Below, piece after piece: positions 16,760 to 25,532 of a DNA stretch of 51,097 bases. Source of the DNA: Fischerella sp. CENA71. Lineage in GTDB: Bacteria; Cyanobacteriota; Cyanobacteriia; Cyanobacteriales; Nostocaceae. Positions within the stretch are counted from its first letter, which is position 1, and each line of letters opens with the position of its first letter. A model generated the notes under the pieces. It did not search any database. It saw nothing but the letters and a program-made list of their open reading frames with translations, and was not told the origin of the DNA. The position numbers were made by a program, and so were the translations under genes. The stretch lies in NCBI GenBank assembly GCA_024239075.1, contig JANBVI010000038.1, positions 1 to 51,097 of the forward strand, in the 5' to 3' direction.

Positions 16760-17795
16760 CAGTTCTTATCGCTCTAATAACAATGGTGGTTCAGATGAAC
16801 GCGCACCTGCACCATACGAACTCGTTCGGTTTCCAGATAAACCACCCAGCGCTTGCACTCCTCCTGGACATGATAAATACCTAAGCAATTGCTTGCACGG
16901 TACTTTGTTTCTGACTCTCCAAGTACAGACAGCGCTGCACGTTTCCACTGGAGTAGCTGTGATGGGTAGTGATATTGATAAAAATGGTATACCCCTAATC
17001 AAGACAATGGAGCAGGGGGTAGATAAAACACTGTTGATTCCAGGTAGTTCTTTAAAAGGTTGTATTCGTGCTATCTATGAAGCAATTACTAATAGTCGCT
17101 TAGGCGTAAAGCCAACAACCAATAAACCACCTGATCGCTTACCTGCTCGCAGACAAAATGAAATTTGTCCGGCGGGAGTTGTTTTTGGTGCATCGGGAGA
17201 TAATTGGGGTTGGCAAGGATTAATTAACATCCGAGATGCACGCTGTAACACAAATGGTTTTGGTGTTGGTTATATGCCTGCTTTATGGTCGCCAAAACCT
17301 CATGGAGGCAACTATTATCATAAAGGTCAAATTGCTGGACGTAAGTTTTATTATCACATGGTTCGTGCTTTAGATAAAGGTGAAAAGGATGGAATTCGCG
17401 TCCAACAAGCAAGTAGAAACTATACTTTTTCAACACAGATACACTTTAGAAATCTTCAATCTAAAGAACTAGGAGCGCTATTAATTGCTTTGGGGCAAGA
17501 CTCGAATTATCCCTTTGCACTCAAACTAGGAGCAGGAAAACCCATTGGTATGGGAACAATGATAGTGAAAATCCCGGCAGTGCAGGTGATGCAAAATCAA
17601 GATGATTTATGTAAGCACTATAAGTCTTTCTCCAATCCAGATGATGCAAAATTAGAGGGCAAACTATTGCAGCAATTTATTCTTCAACACATACAAGCAG
17701 CCCACAATCAAAATTTAATTGAAAAGCCACAGTTAGAACAATTAAGTCAAATTTTAACTTATCCCAGTACCCGTCAACCTTACGATAATTACTAA
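16752..17795 (+). CDS. Cas7-like RAMP (Csm3 family), type III-D
   Basis: A 347-aa RAMP with a disordered Asn/Ser/Pro-rich N-terminal extension (about 1-45), then LFLTLQVQTALHVSTGVAV, an acidic loop with D74 and D76, and LLIPGSSLKGCIRAIYE (about 94-110). A cysteine pair (C37 and C47) and C137 are noted without evident zinc motif. The C-terminal glycine loop is KLGAGKPIGMGTMIV. It is the fourth RAMP in the operon apart from Csx10 and shares a 1-base TAATG junction with the next gene. The role may be an additional backbone or 3'-end subunit. Confidence 0.75.
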   Translation: MNNSSYRSNNNGGSDERAPAPYELVRFPDKPPSACTPPGHDKYLSNCLHGTLFLTLQVQTALHVSTGVAVMGSDIDKNGIPLIKTMEQGVDKTLLIPGSSLKGCIRAIYEAITNSRLGVKPTTNKPPDRLPARRQNEICPAGVVFGASGDNWGWQGLINIRDARCNTNGFGVGYMPALWSPKPHGGNYYHKGQIAGRKFYYHMVRALDKGEKDGIRVQQASRNYTFSTQIHFRNLQSKELGALLIALGQDSNYPFALKLGAGKPIGMGTMIVKIPAVQVMQNQDDLCKHYKSFSNPDDAKLEGKLLQQFILQHIQAAHNQNLIEKPQLEQLSQILTYPSTRQPYDNY

Positions 17796-18502
17796 TGGCT
17801 GTTTATCTCGACGAACGCGCTTATTCGTTAACAGAATATGAGTCACAAATCGCGCACAACATTGCACGGATTTTGGCTGAAGAACAAATATCACTCAATC
17901 GTGAATCTCGCTCTAATTCCGATGGGATTAAGACTGAACTAGAAAAAGTCATTGCTTATTTTTATGCAAAAATTCGTCAAGCTGAGGGTCAGAGCAAAAA
18001 CAATGTATTATCTATTTTATTTAACTATTTAGACCATTTAGTCAAATACGGTAAACAAATTGGGCATACAGGTAATATCCCTAAATATTATGACAGTATT
18101 CTCTATGCCTGCGAACAATACTTTGACATCAAACAGGACAATGCTGCTAGAGTATTAACAATACTCGGCTGGTCGGCACGCTTAATTCGTTTTTATAAGC
18201 AGAAAATTGAAAGTGGCGAAGTCTTACCTGCAATTGCACCTGTAGTGAAATCAGCTCCAGAACCCAAAAGCCAGACCACTGCAAATCAATTCCAGAAATT
18301 TGAAATTAACCAGATACTCGATGCTACAGTAGTCAAAATTACTGGTAATAAAGTTTCCTATCAAGTAGGGGATATTTTAATTCCCAATGAAAGAGAACCC
18401 AAACATGCCAAAAATTTACAAGAAAAACAAACAGTCAAAGTCAAAGTGACGGGAATTAAAGAAGACAGCAGTATCAAACACGTTAAATACTATAGTAGTT
18501 AA
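17795..18502 (+). CDS. Unfamiliar III-D operon protein: helical domain plus OB/S1-like tail
   Basis: A 235-aa soluble protein. Residues about 1-145 are helical (YESQIAHNIARILAEEQ, LFNYLDHLVKYGKQ, VLTILGWSARLIRFYKQK). A Pro/Ser linker (about 152-167) leads to a beta-rich end, FEINQILDATVVKITGNKVS...GDILIPNEREP...VKVKVTGI, which looks like an S1/OB-type nucleic-acid-binding fold. It is the last gene of the operon, starting at the stop of the RAMP (TAATG). I do not recognise a named family. The tail suggests RNA binding, perhaps in crRNA trimming, complex assembly or signalling; that is inference. Confidence 0.6.
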   Translation: MAVYLDERAYSLTEYESQIAHNIARILAEEQISLNRESRSNSDGIKTELEKVIAYFYAKIRQAEGQSKNNVLSILFNYLDHLVKYGKQIGHTGNIPKYYDSILYACEQYFDIKQDNAARVLTILGWSARLIRFYKQKIESGEVLPAIAPVVKSAPEPKSQTTANQFQKFEINQILDATVVKITGNKVSYQVGDILIPNEREPKHAKNLQEKQTVKVKVTGIKEDSSIKHVKYYSS

Positions 18503-18521
18503 CCTTTCTCATCATCAACAC

Positions 18522-19340
18522 TTACAGATTACCCTGCCCATATGCTACATAAGCAGAATCTGCAACAATTCCGAGCAAACTTATCGGTGCATTTACAGGA
18601 ATATAATAGTAATCAACTCGCCTTGCTAAATTATCTATTTCTCTAAATCTTCCTTTAACATAAATCACCAAAACAGTATTTTTGTCCAACCAATCTAATG
18701 CTAAATCAATCTGTTCTTTTACCTTTTCTTCCCGCTTATTTTCCGCTTCTTCTTTCGATAATCCAGCAAATTCCTGTCCTTCCAGGAGCTTAGAATTTAT
18801 CAAATCTAAGACAAAAATATCTCCAACTGGCTTTTTCGGTTTTCTCTTTTGATTTCTATATCTAACTTCTGCAAAACCTCTGGTTCGCAACAGCTTACAA
18901 TCATAAGGTTCTGTTGTGTCATTACTAGGTAAATAATAATCTACAATTGTTGAACCGATGACTCTTTCGCGCTGCAAAGAACGCTTGACATTCTCTACTT
19001 CAGACTGCACTAAATCTGTAATTTTATTCTCTACTTCTCGGTTAATCAATTGACTGGCTATTTTTTTTGCATCATCTAAATTCTTACCCACAGCATAAGC
19101 TAAAAATCCACCCAAAAATGCAAATACTACTAAGGTAAATTGCATTGCAGCAACAAATCTGTTAAAGCTTTCACCTAGTTGAGCATTTGTAGCCTTGAGA
19201 AATTCTAACTGGCTTTTTAGTAATTCAATATCATTAATGCTTTTCGCAGGAGTTAATACTGGTGAAGGTGTGGGAGTTGGAGTTTGAGCAATAACCCAAT
19301 CCCGAAGGTGAAATAAATCAATTGAGGGTAGCCAATCCAT
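18522..19340 (-). CDS. Membrane-anchored protein next to type III-D (candidate accessory effector)
   Basis: About 272 aa. There is a Pro/Thr-rich linker (PTPTPSPVLTP), a helix, one transmembrane segment (MQFTLVVFAFLGGFLAYAVG, about 87-106), a coiled coil (about 110-150), then an alpha/beta domain whose end, LVIYVKGRF...VDYYYIPVNAPISLLGI, alternates strands and helices. It is convergent with the III-D operon, ending 19 bases from it. A membrane anchor plus soluble sensor-like domain beside a Cas10 with GGDD would fit a cyclic-oligonucleotide-responsive effector, but no CARF or SAVED motif is recognised. Start Met at 19340 follows GGAG about 13 bases upstream; a longer frame from 19403 would overlap the xisI relic. 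Confidence 0.6.
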   Translation of the reverse strand: MDWLPSIDLFHLRDWVIAQTPTPTPSPVLTPAKSINDIELLKSQLEFLKATNAQLGESFNRFVAAMQFTLVVFAFLGGFLAYAVGKNLDDAKKIASQLINREVENKITDLVQSEVENVKRSLQRERVIGSTIVDYYLPSNDTTEPYDCKLLRTRGFAEVRYRNQKRKPKKPVGDIFVLDLINSKLLEGQEFAGLSKEEAENKREEKVKEQIDLALDWLDKNTVLVIYVKGRFREIDNLARRVDYYYIPVNAPISLLGIVADSAYVAYGQGNL

Positions 19341-19344
19341 TTTG

Positions 19345-19560
19345 TTACGCCACTCCATATCCCGTGTATGAACGTTTATAAGGTGGTTGTAAACCCAACA
19401 CAATATCTTCTTTAGGTATTCCCATCTCTAAAATTTCCTGTGCTAAATCTACATCTGTCATATTCTGCTGTATCCAGATTTTGCCATTTTTAATATCAAA
19501 ATGCATCACGCTATGATACACGCGATTTAAACCATAACTGACTTCGATCATGTAGATTTA
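19345..19560 (-). pseudogene. xisI: xisI fragment (C-terminal part)
   Basis: The translation MHFDIKNGKIWIQQNMTDVD...PKEDIVLGLQPPYKRSYTGYGVA is the conserved C-terminal part of XisI, the factor linked to fdxN-element excision in heterocystous cyanobacteria (full length about 110 aa). The N-terminal third is missing: the coding similarity stops where the distal end of CRISPR array 3 begins. A short in-frame ORF of 68 aa remains. Non-functional relic. Confidence 0.75.
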
Positions 19561-19570
19561 AGTAAAATTC

Positions 19571-20277
19571 TTTTCAGTCCCCTTGCGGGGTAATAGGTTT
19601 TAGAAACAAAGAGGACGCGATCGCGTTATGCAATGCTTTAAATAGTTTCAGTCCCCTTGCGGGGTAATAGGTTTTAGAAACCAGAAGAGGAACGGACACC
19701 GATTACAATCACACCTCGGGTTTCAGTCCCCTTGCGGGGTAATAGGTTTTAGAAACGGAGATCCAATCCCAATTGCCTTAGCATCGCGTAGTTTCAGTCC
19801 CCTTGCGGGGTAATAGGTTTTAGAAACTGAAGCCTCAGATACTCCAGGGCATTTAAGATTATTTTATGTTTCAGTCCCCTTGCGGGGTAATAGGTTTTAG
19901 AAACTCATTATGAATTTAAACAGGCGATCGCACTGACTGAGTTTCAGTCCCCTTGCGGGGTAATAGGTTTTAGAAACCTGACGCCCTGCTCCCAATTGTG
20001 AACTGTTCCCTGGCTGTTTCAGTCCCCTTGCGGGGTAATAGGTTTTAGAAACATCTTTATTTAATGAATATTTTAAATGCGAAGATTCTCTGTTTCAGTC
20101 CCCTTGCGGGGTAATAGGTTTTAGAAACTTAAGTTAAGAGTTTCCATGATGCTACAACTACTCATGTTTCAGTCCCCTTGCGGGGTAATAGGTTTTAGAA
20201 ACCGGTATACCCTATCACAGAGGATACACAATGGCTATTGGTTTCAGTCCCCTTGCGGGGTAATAGGTTTTAGAAAC
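19571..20277 (-). CRISPR. CRISPR array 3 (type III-D associated): 10 repeats, 9 spacers
   Basis: The 37-nt repeat, written on the minus strand, begins GTTTCTAAAACCTATTA, has the hairpin CCCC-GCAA-GGGG and ends GACTGAAAC. Plus-strand starts: 19571, 19645, 19720, 19791, 19868, 19941, 20015, 20092, 20165, 20241. The copy at 19571 has T in place of G at its first base and is the distal one. Spacers are 34-40 nt. The repeat differs from array 2 only near the 5' end. Transcription is minus strand, toward the III-D operon, from a leader at 20278. Confidence 0.97.
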
Positions 20278-20540
20278 TGCTCGATGCTGAAACTTAATCA
20301 GAGCAAGCTTCCTGGGAAGGCTTTTGACGAACCCCAAAAATAGGTCTATTTCAGCCACCCTTATTGCAATTTATTTGCAACTTTTCCAATACTTGAAACG
20401 CTATAAGTATTATCTTGTCAAGGTTCTGGCGATTTTGGCGAATACAGGGGGTTTTTGACCCCGCTTTGACTTGCCAAAATTTAACTTAGTTAACTCAAGA
20501 TAATACTAGCTTGATATATTGTCAAGATTTTTCGTTAGGG
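20278..20540 (-). promoter_or_regulatory. Leader of CRISPR array 3
   Basis: Reverse-complement homologue of the array 2 leader. On the minus strand it carries GCCAGAACCTTGACAAG (within 20416-20440), a TTTTGACGAACCTC-like segment near the array, and at its far end (about 20494-20525) the TTGACAATATATCAAGCTAG box seen at 6551. These conserved positions define promoter and integration-side signals. Confidence 0.65.
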
Positions 20541-20619
20541 AAACATTTTTCTGACGACACAAACCCCACTCAGATTTTACTGAGTGGTTTGTTTGGTGGT
20601 GCGATCGCTAGCCCATAAC

Positions 20620-20890
20620 TTGATTCAGCAAAGATTATGTAAGGGGAACCAGACGCTTCGTTCTGGTTTAATGCAGTCAGCTCATGTAGCATCTCGTTCC
20701 CGTACTTATCTTGCTGCTCAATTTCGTCGCATTGCCACACGTCGGGGTAAAAAGCGTGCAACAATGGCTGTTACTCACTCAATATTGGTAATTGCTTACC
20801 ATATTATTCAGCGTCATGAACCATATAGAGAATTAAGAGTTAACTATTTTGATCAACAACGTGCAGAAACTTTTCATCCACAGCAACACA
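20620..20890 (+). pseudogene. IS110-family transposase fragment (C-terminal)
   Basis: The frame reads TLRSGLMQSAHVASRSRTYLAAQFRRIATRRGKKRATMAVTHSILVIAYHII, then PYREL.VNYFDQ, the characteristic C-terminal Transposase_20 region of IS110/IS1111 elements. The catalytic N-terminal DEDD domain is missing and the last 25 residues diverge. The fragment lies between the array 3 leader and the decayed distal end of array 4. Dead relic. Confidence 0.75.
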
Positions 20891-20934
20891 CTTTGCTGCC
20901 TACTTTCGCCTACAGCGCTCTTTCAAGCTAGTGT

Positions 20935-21774
20935 CTTACTTTCCCCCGAACGGGTTTCATTTATTTGAAAGTCGTACTGTGGTTTTGCCTGATGGCTCTC
21001 CTACTTCTTGTTTCAATCCCGCGAACGGGTTTCATTTATTTGAAAGTCGGACTTGGGAAGGTCGAGACCCGATGTGGTTTGTTTCAATCCCGCGAACGGG
21101 TTTCATTTATTTGAAAGTTTGCTGATACCTAGCACTAGTTGGGTATGGAACTTGTTTCAATCCCGCGAACGGGTTTCATTTATTTGAAAGGTGATTGGGT
21201 TGGCTCGATTGTAGTAGTTGTAAGCAGAGTTTCAATCCCGCGAACGGGTTTCATTTATTTGAAAGGTTCCAAGGCTTTAACAACCTTGCTATCATTGAAT
21301 AGTTTCAATCCCGCGAACGGGTTTCATTTATTTGAAAGTTAAAGGTAGACAAGTAGTAATAAAAACTGAAAGTTTCAATCCCGCGAACGGGTTTCATTTA
21401 TTTGAAAGACCAAGAAATCAGAGGAAACTCAAGATGCAGTTGCCTGTTTCAATCCCGCGAACGGGTTTCATTTATTTGAAAGTCTGTTTTTTAATTTCTT
21501 CTTTAGGATAATATTGTTGTTTCAATCCCGCGAACGGGTTTCATTTATTTGAAAGCCCTCTACAACTTCCTGTCAATGCCTGCATAAATCTCTGTTTCAA
21601 TCCCGCGAACGGGTTTCATTTATTTGAAAGCTCGTAGCTCTGTCGCTAACGACCACTTGAGTGTCGTTTCAATCCCGCGAACGGGTTTCATTTATTTGAA
21701 AGTAGAACTTGATGATATAAGTCAATTACGGCTGTTTGTTTCAATCCCGCGAACGGGTTTCATTTATTTGAAAG
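20935..21774 (-). CRISPR. CRISPR array 4 (type I-D associated): 12 repeats, 11 spacers
   Basis: The 37-nt repeat, read on the minus strand, begins CTTTCAAATAAATGAAACC, has the short stem CCCG-TTCG-CGGG and ends GATTGAAAC. Plus-strand starts: 20935, 21010, 21081, 21154, 21229, 21302, 21372, 21446, 21519, 21594, 21666, 21738. The copy at 20935 is degenerate in the half away from the leader, marking the oldest end. Spacers are 33-38 nt. The newest, 21703-21737, is a synonymous variant of a spacer in array 5. Leader at 21775. Confidence 0.97.
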
Positions 21775-21985
21775 TCGGCCAGCCAGAAGTTAATCACAGA
21801 GCCATTCCCAACCCCACTTTTGGCAGGTCTACTTTAAAAGTCCGTTTCCGGCATTTATAACTAGGCTCCATGTTCCTACTGAAACTGCTGAAACTATTGA
21901 ATTGTCAAGGTTCTGTCGATTTGGCGGGAGGTAGGGGGTTTTTGCCTATGCTTCGCCCTGCCAAAATTTCACTTGTATTATAGCA
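21775..21985 (-). promoter_or_regulatory. Leader of CRISPR array 4
   Basis: On the minus strand it carries CAAAAACCCCCTACCTCCCG and GACAGAACCTTGACAATTC (21902-21927 region), homologous to the array 5 leader at 31938-31998. It lies between array 4 and cas2, with transcription toward the array. Confidence 0.65.
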
Positions 21986-22279
21986 TCATAGTATTATCGT
22001 CTCTTGCTGTCGTGGTTGCTCCGAACCATAGGTAATAGTCTTACGTACTGCTCCAGCATCCAAAACATAAATACGTACTGAATCTTCAGATGGTTTGATC
22101 AAACTCTCAACTTGCACTTTTAATTTAGCAAACTGTACAGCATTTAAAAAACATTCAAACACACTGTACTGCGTCCAAGTTCCGTAGCCAGAAAGCATTT
22201 TATGTAATTTAGTTCGCCGCTTATTCGCCTTTTTATTATCTGGCAAATCATAAATTATGAGGTAGAACAAAGTAGTCAT
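21986..22279 (-). CDS. cas2: Cas2 adaptation endonuclease-fold protein
   Basis: A 97-aa Cas2 with the N-terminal ferredoxin strand LFYLIIYDLPDNKKANKR carrying D11, KLHKMLSGYGTWTQYSVFEC and the C-terminal VRIYVLDAGA. Cas2 dimers bridge two Cas1 dimers in the spacer-integration complex. ATGA overlap with cas1. Last gene of the I-D operon, next to the array 4 leader where new spacers would be inserted. Confidence 0.95.
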   Translation of the reverse strand: MTTLFYLIIYDLPDNKKANKRRTKLHKMLSGYGTWTQYSVFECFLNAVQFAKLKVQVESLIKPSEDSVRIYVLDAGAVRKTITYGSEQPRQQETIIL

Positions 22280-23256
22280 CGCGGTGTCAGGGCTTTATAC
22301 GGAACCCCCTCCTGTAGATGTCGGCTCAATAAACGTGCCTGCAATTCGATCGCACGACGATAGCTACAACGATAGCCAAAGGTGGGATGCTTAAACTCAT
22401 CATTCATTTTTCGCTCCCATGCTTGTAAAAACTGTTTACGTCCAGATTCCGAAAGTCGATATGCACCCAGATGATCAGTAAAATCGTTGGGCTTAATTTC
22501 TTTATGGCTGATGACCGAAAGTATTAAGTTATCAGCAACGAGAGGACGAAATTCTTCTATGGCATCCAATATCATTGCTGGTTGTCCTCTGGTAGCTTCG
22601 TGTAGATAACCAACGTAAGGGTCTAAACCAGCCATGTGTACAGCAGCAGTTACTTGTACTTGCAAAAGACCATAAGCAAATCCCAGTAACGCATTTATTG
22701 CATCTGTTGGAGGACGACGATTTCTCCCGTTAAATGACCATTGTTCCTCAAGCATTGCCGACCAAGCAGCAAAATATTCTCGTGCAGCTAATCCTTCAAC
22801 ACCTCGTACTTCGTCAAGAGTTGTCTGTTCTTTAACTAGCTGTTTGCGAGATTTGAGAGGATTATCTTTCTGGTCATGGCGGTATAAAACACTATGTTGA
22901 TTTTGAATCTTACCAATAACAATTGTTTTGGCAATCTCCAAACGATGAGCTTCGTCATAATAAGCAGCATACTGCGCCAACCGTAATTGACCGTTACGAG
23001 AGTACCCCGGAAGAGCCGACCCCAAATATTTACCAAAGCCAGAAAGATAATGCACAGGCATCCCCAGTTCTAAAGCATAGACCAGAGCATCACCAGTGAT
23101 CTGCGGATTTCCCATCAATACAACTTGTTCGACAGTTTGAGCGGGAACTGATTTTTTCTCCCAACCACCATCTTCTTGTTTTAAAGCAACTTTAAAAGCT
23201 TCGGCCGCTTTACTTAGTACTGCATCAGGTTGAGTTACATAAAGAATAGACATCAT
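22276..23256 (-). CDS. cas1: Cas1 spacer integrase
   Basis: A 326-aa Cas1. The beta-sandwich N-terminus includes VVLMGNPQITGDALVYALELGMPVHYL. The metal ligands are E154 (RGVEGLAAREYF), H219 (GYLHE) and E234 in ILDAIEEFRP. It integrates prespacers at leader-proximal repeats with Cas2, with Cas4 trimming PAM ends. Coupled to cas2 by ATGA; cas4 ends one base before its start. Met2 is an alternative start. It is the only cas1 in the window, so it may serve the III-D arrays as well. Confidence 0.95.
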   Translation of the reverse strand: MMSILYVTQPDAVLSKAAEAFKVALKQEDGGWEKKSVPAQTVEQVVLMGNPQITGDALVYALELGMPVHYLSGFGKYLGSALPGYSRNGQLRLAQYAAYYDEAHRLEIAKTIVIGKIQNQHSVLYRHDQKDNPLKSRKQLVKEQTTLDEVRGVEGLAAREYFAAWSAMLEEQWSFNGRNRRPPTDAINALLGFAYGLLQVQVTAAVHMAGLDPYVGYLHEATRGQPAMILDAIEEFRPLVADNLILSVISHKEIKPNDFTDHLGAYRLSESGRKQFLQAWERKMNDEFKHPTFGYRCSYRRAIELQARLLSRHLQEGVPYKALTPR

Positions 23257-23841
23257 TTAAACCTCAAGACGTAATTTTTTGATTTCTTTTGGCAAGCAAA
23301 TTTTCTGTAAGCTGCAATCTTGGCACTTTTTCGGGTGGTCTATTGGTGAAGGCATGATGCCACCTATGACAGCCCGCGCTGCTGAAATTGCTTGTTCTGT
23401 AGCTTGTCGCAATGCAGATGTAAAATCTACACGTTCACGGCGGCGGTTGGCGTAGTAAAATATTTCGCCGTAAGCAATAGAGCCTCCTATACGCTCTTCC
23501 AAGCATAAAGCTGCACCACACAATTGAAAATGATCGCTCTTATGGTTTGCCATACGTCCCTTTTTAAATTCCACAGGAACGAGCTGGCTATCTTTTTCTT
23601 CTACTGCATCGATAATGCCGTTAACCAGAAGGCGATCGCTCCATAGCCATTGATGTCGGTAAACTACTTTGTCACCTTCAACATTCTTGCCTTCGTCATC
23701 AACATTGCGGTGCAGATGACGACCAATAATCATGTGTTCGTTATCTGCATTTTCCCCAAGCTCGTATTCCAGAAAGAAACGACGAGGGCAATATTCCCAA
23801 GCATTTAGATAAGCTAGGGGGAGATAGTATTGTTCGTTCAT
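23257..23841 (-). CDS. cas4: Cas4 RecB-like nuclease
   Basis: A 194-aa Cas4. The iron-sulfur ligands are C18 (YCPRRFFLEYELGE) and the C-terminal C173, C176, C182 (CQDCSLQKICLP). RecB-type motifs are H41 region (IIGRHLHRNVD) and VPVEFKKGRM; QLCGAALCLEE is motif III. In I-D it selects PAM-containing prespacers. ATGA overlap with the preceding cas6. Confidence 0.93.
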   Translation of the reverse strand: MNEQYYLPLAYLNAWEYCPRRFFLEYELGENADNEHMIIGRHLHRNVDDEGKNVEGDKVVYRHQWLWSDRLLVNGIIDAVEEKDSQLVPVEFKKGRMANHKSDHFQLCGAALCLEERIGGSIAYGEIFYYANRRRERVDFTSALRQATEQAISAARAVIGGIMPSPIDHPKKCQDCSLQKICLPKEIKKLRLEV

Positions 23842-24701
23842 TTGATGTTAGTCTCAAAACTCTTTCGACAAGGTTTTTTCCAATTCTGAGTTTTTGAATT
23901 GCTTAGTTGTGTCTGTCCCATCCCCATTGCAGTTTTACGCCCTACCCCAGCAAAGAAAGCAAAATTTGCCAAAATAGTGGCAATCCGAGCCGTTTGGGGG
24001 TTACTAAATCGGTAGCGAACCCAACCCTGCGCCCCAACTTCTGTACCTCCTTCCATTTTGAGTGCGTAGGTTTTAAGATCGTAGGCTGTAACTAAAGCAT
24101 CCCACTCATAAGCCGGAAGATGAAATTGCTCTGGTGCAAAAATATTCCACCGTCGATGCAGCGAGTTAAACACTAATTCGGGTAATGGAAAAGTTTGTAC
24201 TCCTTGACTTTGCTTGAAGCTAGTAGGAGAGAGGAAATACATTTCAATATCTGTCAACACTTGCGTCGGGTGTGACAGTAACCCATACTCAGCTGCACCT
24301 GCTAATTGATGTGTTCCTGGCAATGCATAGATATTTCGTAATACAAACGGAAAATCACCTAGTACTATAGATTGAGTTTCTGATTGTTCAAACCCGCGCA
24401 TTAAAGGTTCAACTAAACTACCATCTAATAAGCTAATCCGAAAATAAAAATAATCTCCGACACGCACTCCGCTTGGACGACGGTTTCCTAATAACCCCGA
24501 AATTGTTAATGGTGAATTTTGACTAGCATGAATAGTTTCGGCAACAGATGGGCTGGCTGCTGCAAACCATTTAAGTACTAGTGCGTGCAATGCACGAGAT
24601 AAAGTAGGTGGTATGTCTCCCACATCTGCAGCTGCAAGTTCAACAACAATTGAATGCAATGTGGAAGATTTATGCTGTTGCTGCAACATTTCCTGCTCCA
24701 T
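23838..24701 (-). CDS. cas6: Cas6 of the type I-D system
   Basis: A 287-aa Cas6. Markers are FLSPTSFKQSQGVQTFPLPELVFNSLHRRWN (about 161-190, given in part) and the glycine-rich loop GVGRKTAMGMGQTQ (about 254-267). Unlike the III-D Cas6 it lacks the HTH tail. It should process the ATTGAAAC-type repeats of arrays 4 and 5 and stay bound to the crRNA 3' hairpin. The start is uncertain: Met1 overlaps csc1 by 32 bases and Met5 (24689) by 20. Confidence 0.9.
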   Translation of the reverse strand: MEQEMLQQQHKSSTLHSIVVELAAADVGDIPPTLSRALHALVLKWFAAASPSVAETIHASQNSPLTISGLLGNRRPSGVRVGDYFYFRISLLDGSLVEPLMRGFEQSETQSIVLGDFPFVLRNIYALPGTHQLAGAAEYGLLSHPTQVLTDIEMYFLSPTSFKQSQGVQTFPLPELVFNSLHRRWNIFAPEQFHLPAYEWDALVTAYDLKTYALKMEGGTEVGAQGWVRYRFSNPQTARIATILANFAFFAGVGRKTAMGMGQTQLSNSKTQNWKKPCRKSFETNIK

Positions 24702-25461
24702 AAAATACTCCTGTAGGTAAATAAATTTCTTCTGGTAGCTGTTGATATTGAAGTTCCGTTAAAGTTGACTTAAAATTTTGCCAATCATCTTTTTTTGTTG
24801 CTATATATTCACCGCGTAACTGTGCCTGACTGACTAAACTAACAGGAGGCATAACAACCCGGTTATAAAGTAATATTCGAGTATTACTTGGCAAATCTAA
24901 CGGATTTAAAGGATGCAAACAGGTGTAATCACCAGTTTTAGTATGCATAACTTTATCTGGAATTTTTACAACTTCAACCCTGATTTTTGCAGCCCATTTA
25001 CCCAAGCGTATCCAACGCGGTATTTTGGTAGTTTCAGGAGCAATAATATAGGTACGATATACACTCCCAACAGCTATTTCTTTAGCTCGTCCATAATTAA
25101 TTGGGTAATTCTTATCTGCACCTTTATCTCCAAACTGTTTTGATTTGCCATAATAGCCAACTTGAGCAGCTTTAAAGGTATTAATTTGATATGACCAATT
25201 GATAGGTTGAGCAGGAAATACATAAATTCCAGCTTGATTTAGATGAAGAAGATTTTGTTCAGCACTTGCATCTAAATATGTTGGTTTTTGTGCCAGTTCT
25301 CCTTGGAGTCGATATAGTTGGGGAATGTAATGAATTGCAAAAAGTGCAAAGCTTAATCCCCAGTTATGTAAATATTTTTCTGTTTCATAAAGAATCCCCA
25401 TCTCCCGCGTAGCAAAGAAAATATTATCATGTAGCGTCAACGTGCAATGATATACTGCCAT
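24670..25461 (-). CDS. csc1: Csc1 (Cas5), type I-D Cascade
   Basis: About 263 aa. MAVYHCTLTLHDNIFFATREMG is a typical Cas5-like (Csc1) start, given here with its first residues; the middle has INYGRAKEIAVGSVYRTYIIAPE and the end LPEEIYLPTGVFYGAGNVAA. It caps the crRNA 5' handle. The start at 25461 is preferred over one seven codons upstream because AAGGA stands about 9 bases ahead of it and the family starts here. Downstream of csc2 with a ~70-base gap. Confidence 0.9.
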   Translation of the reverse strand: MAVYHCTLTLHDNIFFATREMGILYETEKYLHNWGLSFALFAIHYIPQLYRLQGELAQKPTYLDASAEQNLLHLNQAGIYVFPAQPINWSYQINTFKAAQVGYYGKSKQFGDKGADKNYPINYGRAKEIAVGSVYRTYIIAPETTKIPRWIRLGKWAAKIRVEVVKIPDKVMHTKTGDYTCLHPLNPLDLPSNTRILLYNRVVMPPVSLVSQAQLRGEYIATKKDDWQNFKSTLTELQYQQLPEEIYLPTGVFYGAGNVAATA

Positions 25462-25532
25462 AGCAAAATCCTTTAATTGCATTGAAATTTGGGTTAAGGT
25501 GGAGTGTTCACCTTAACACCAACAAATAATAG

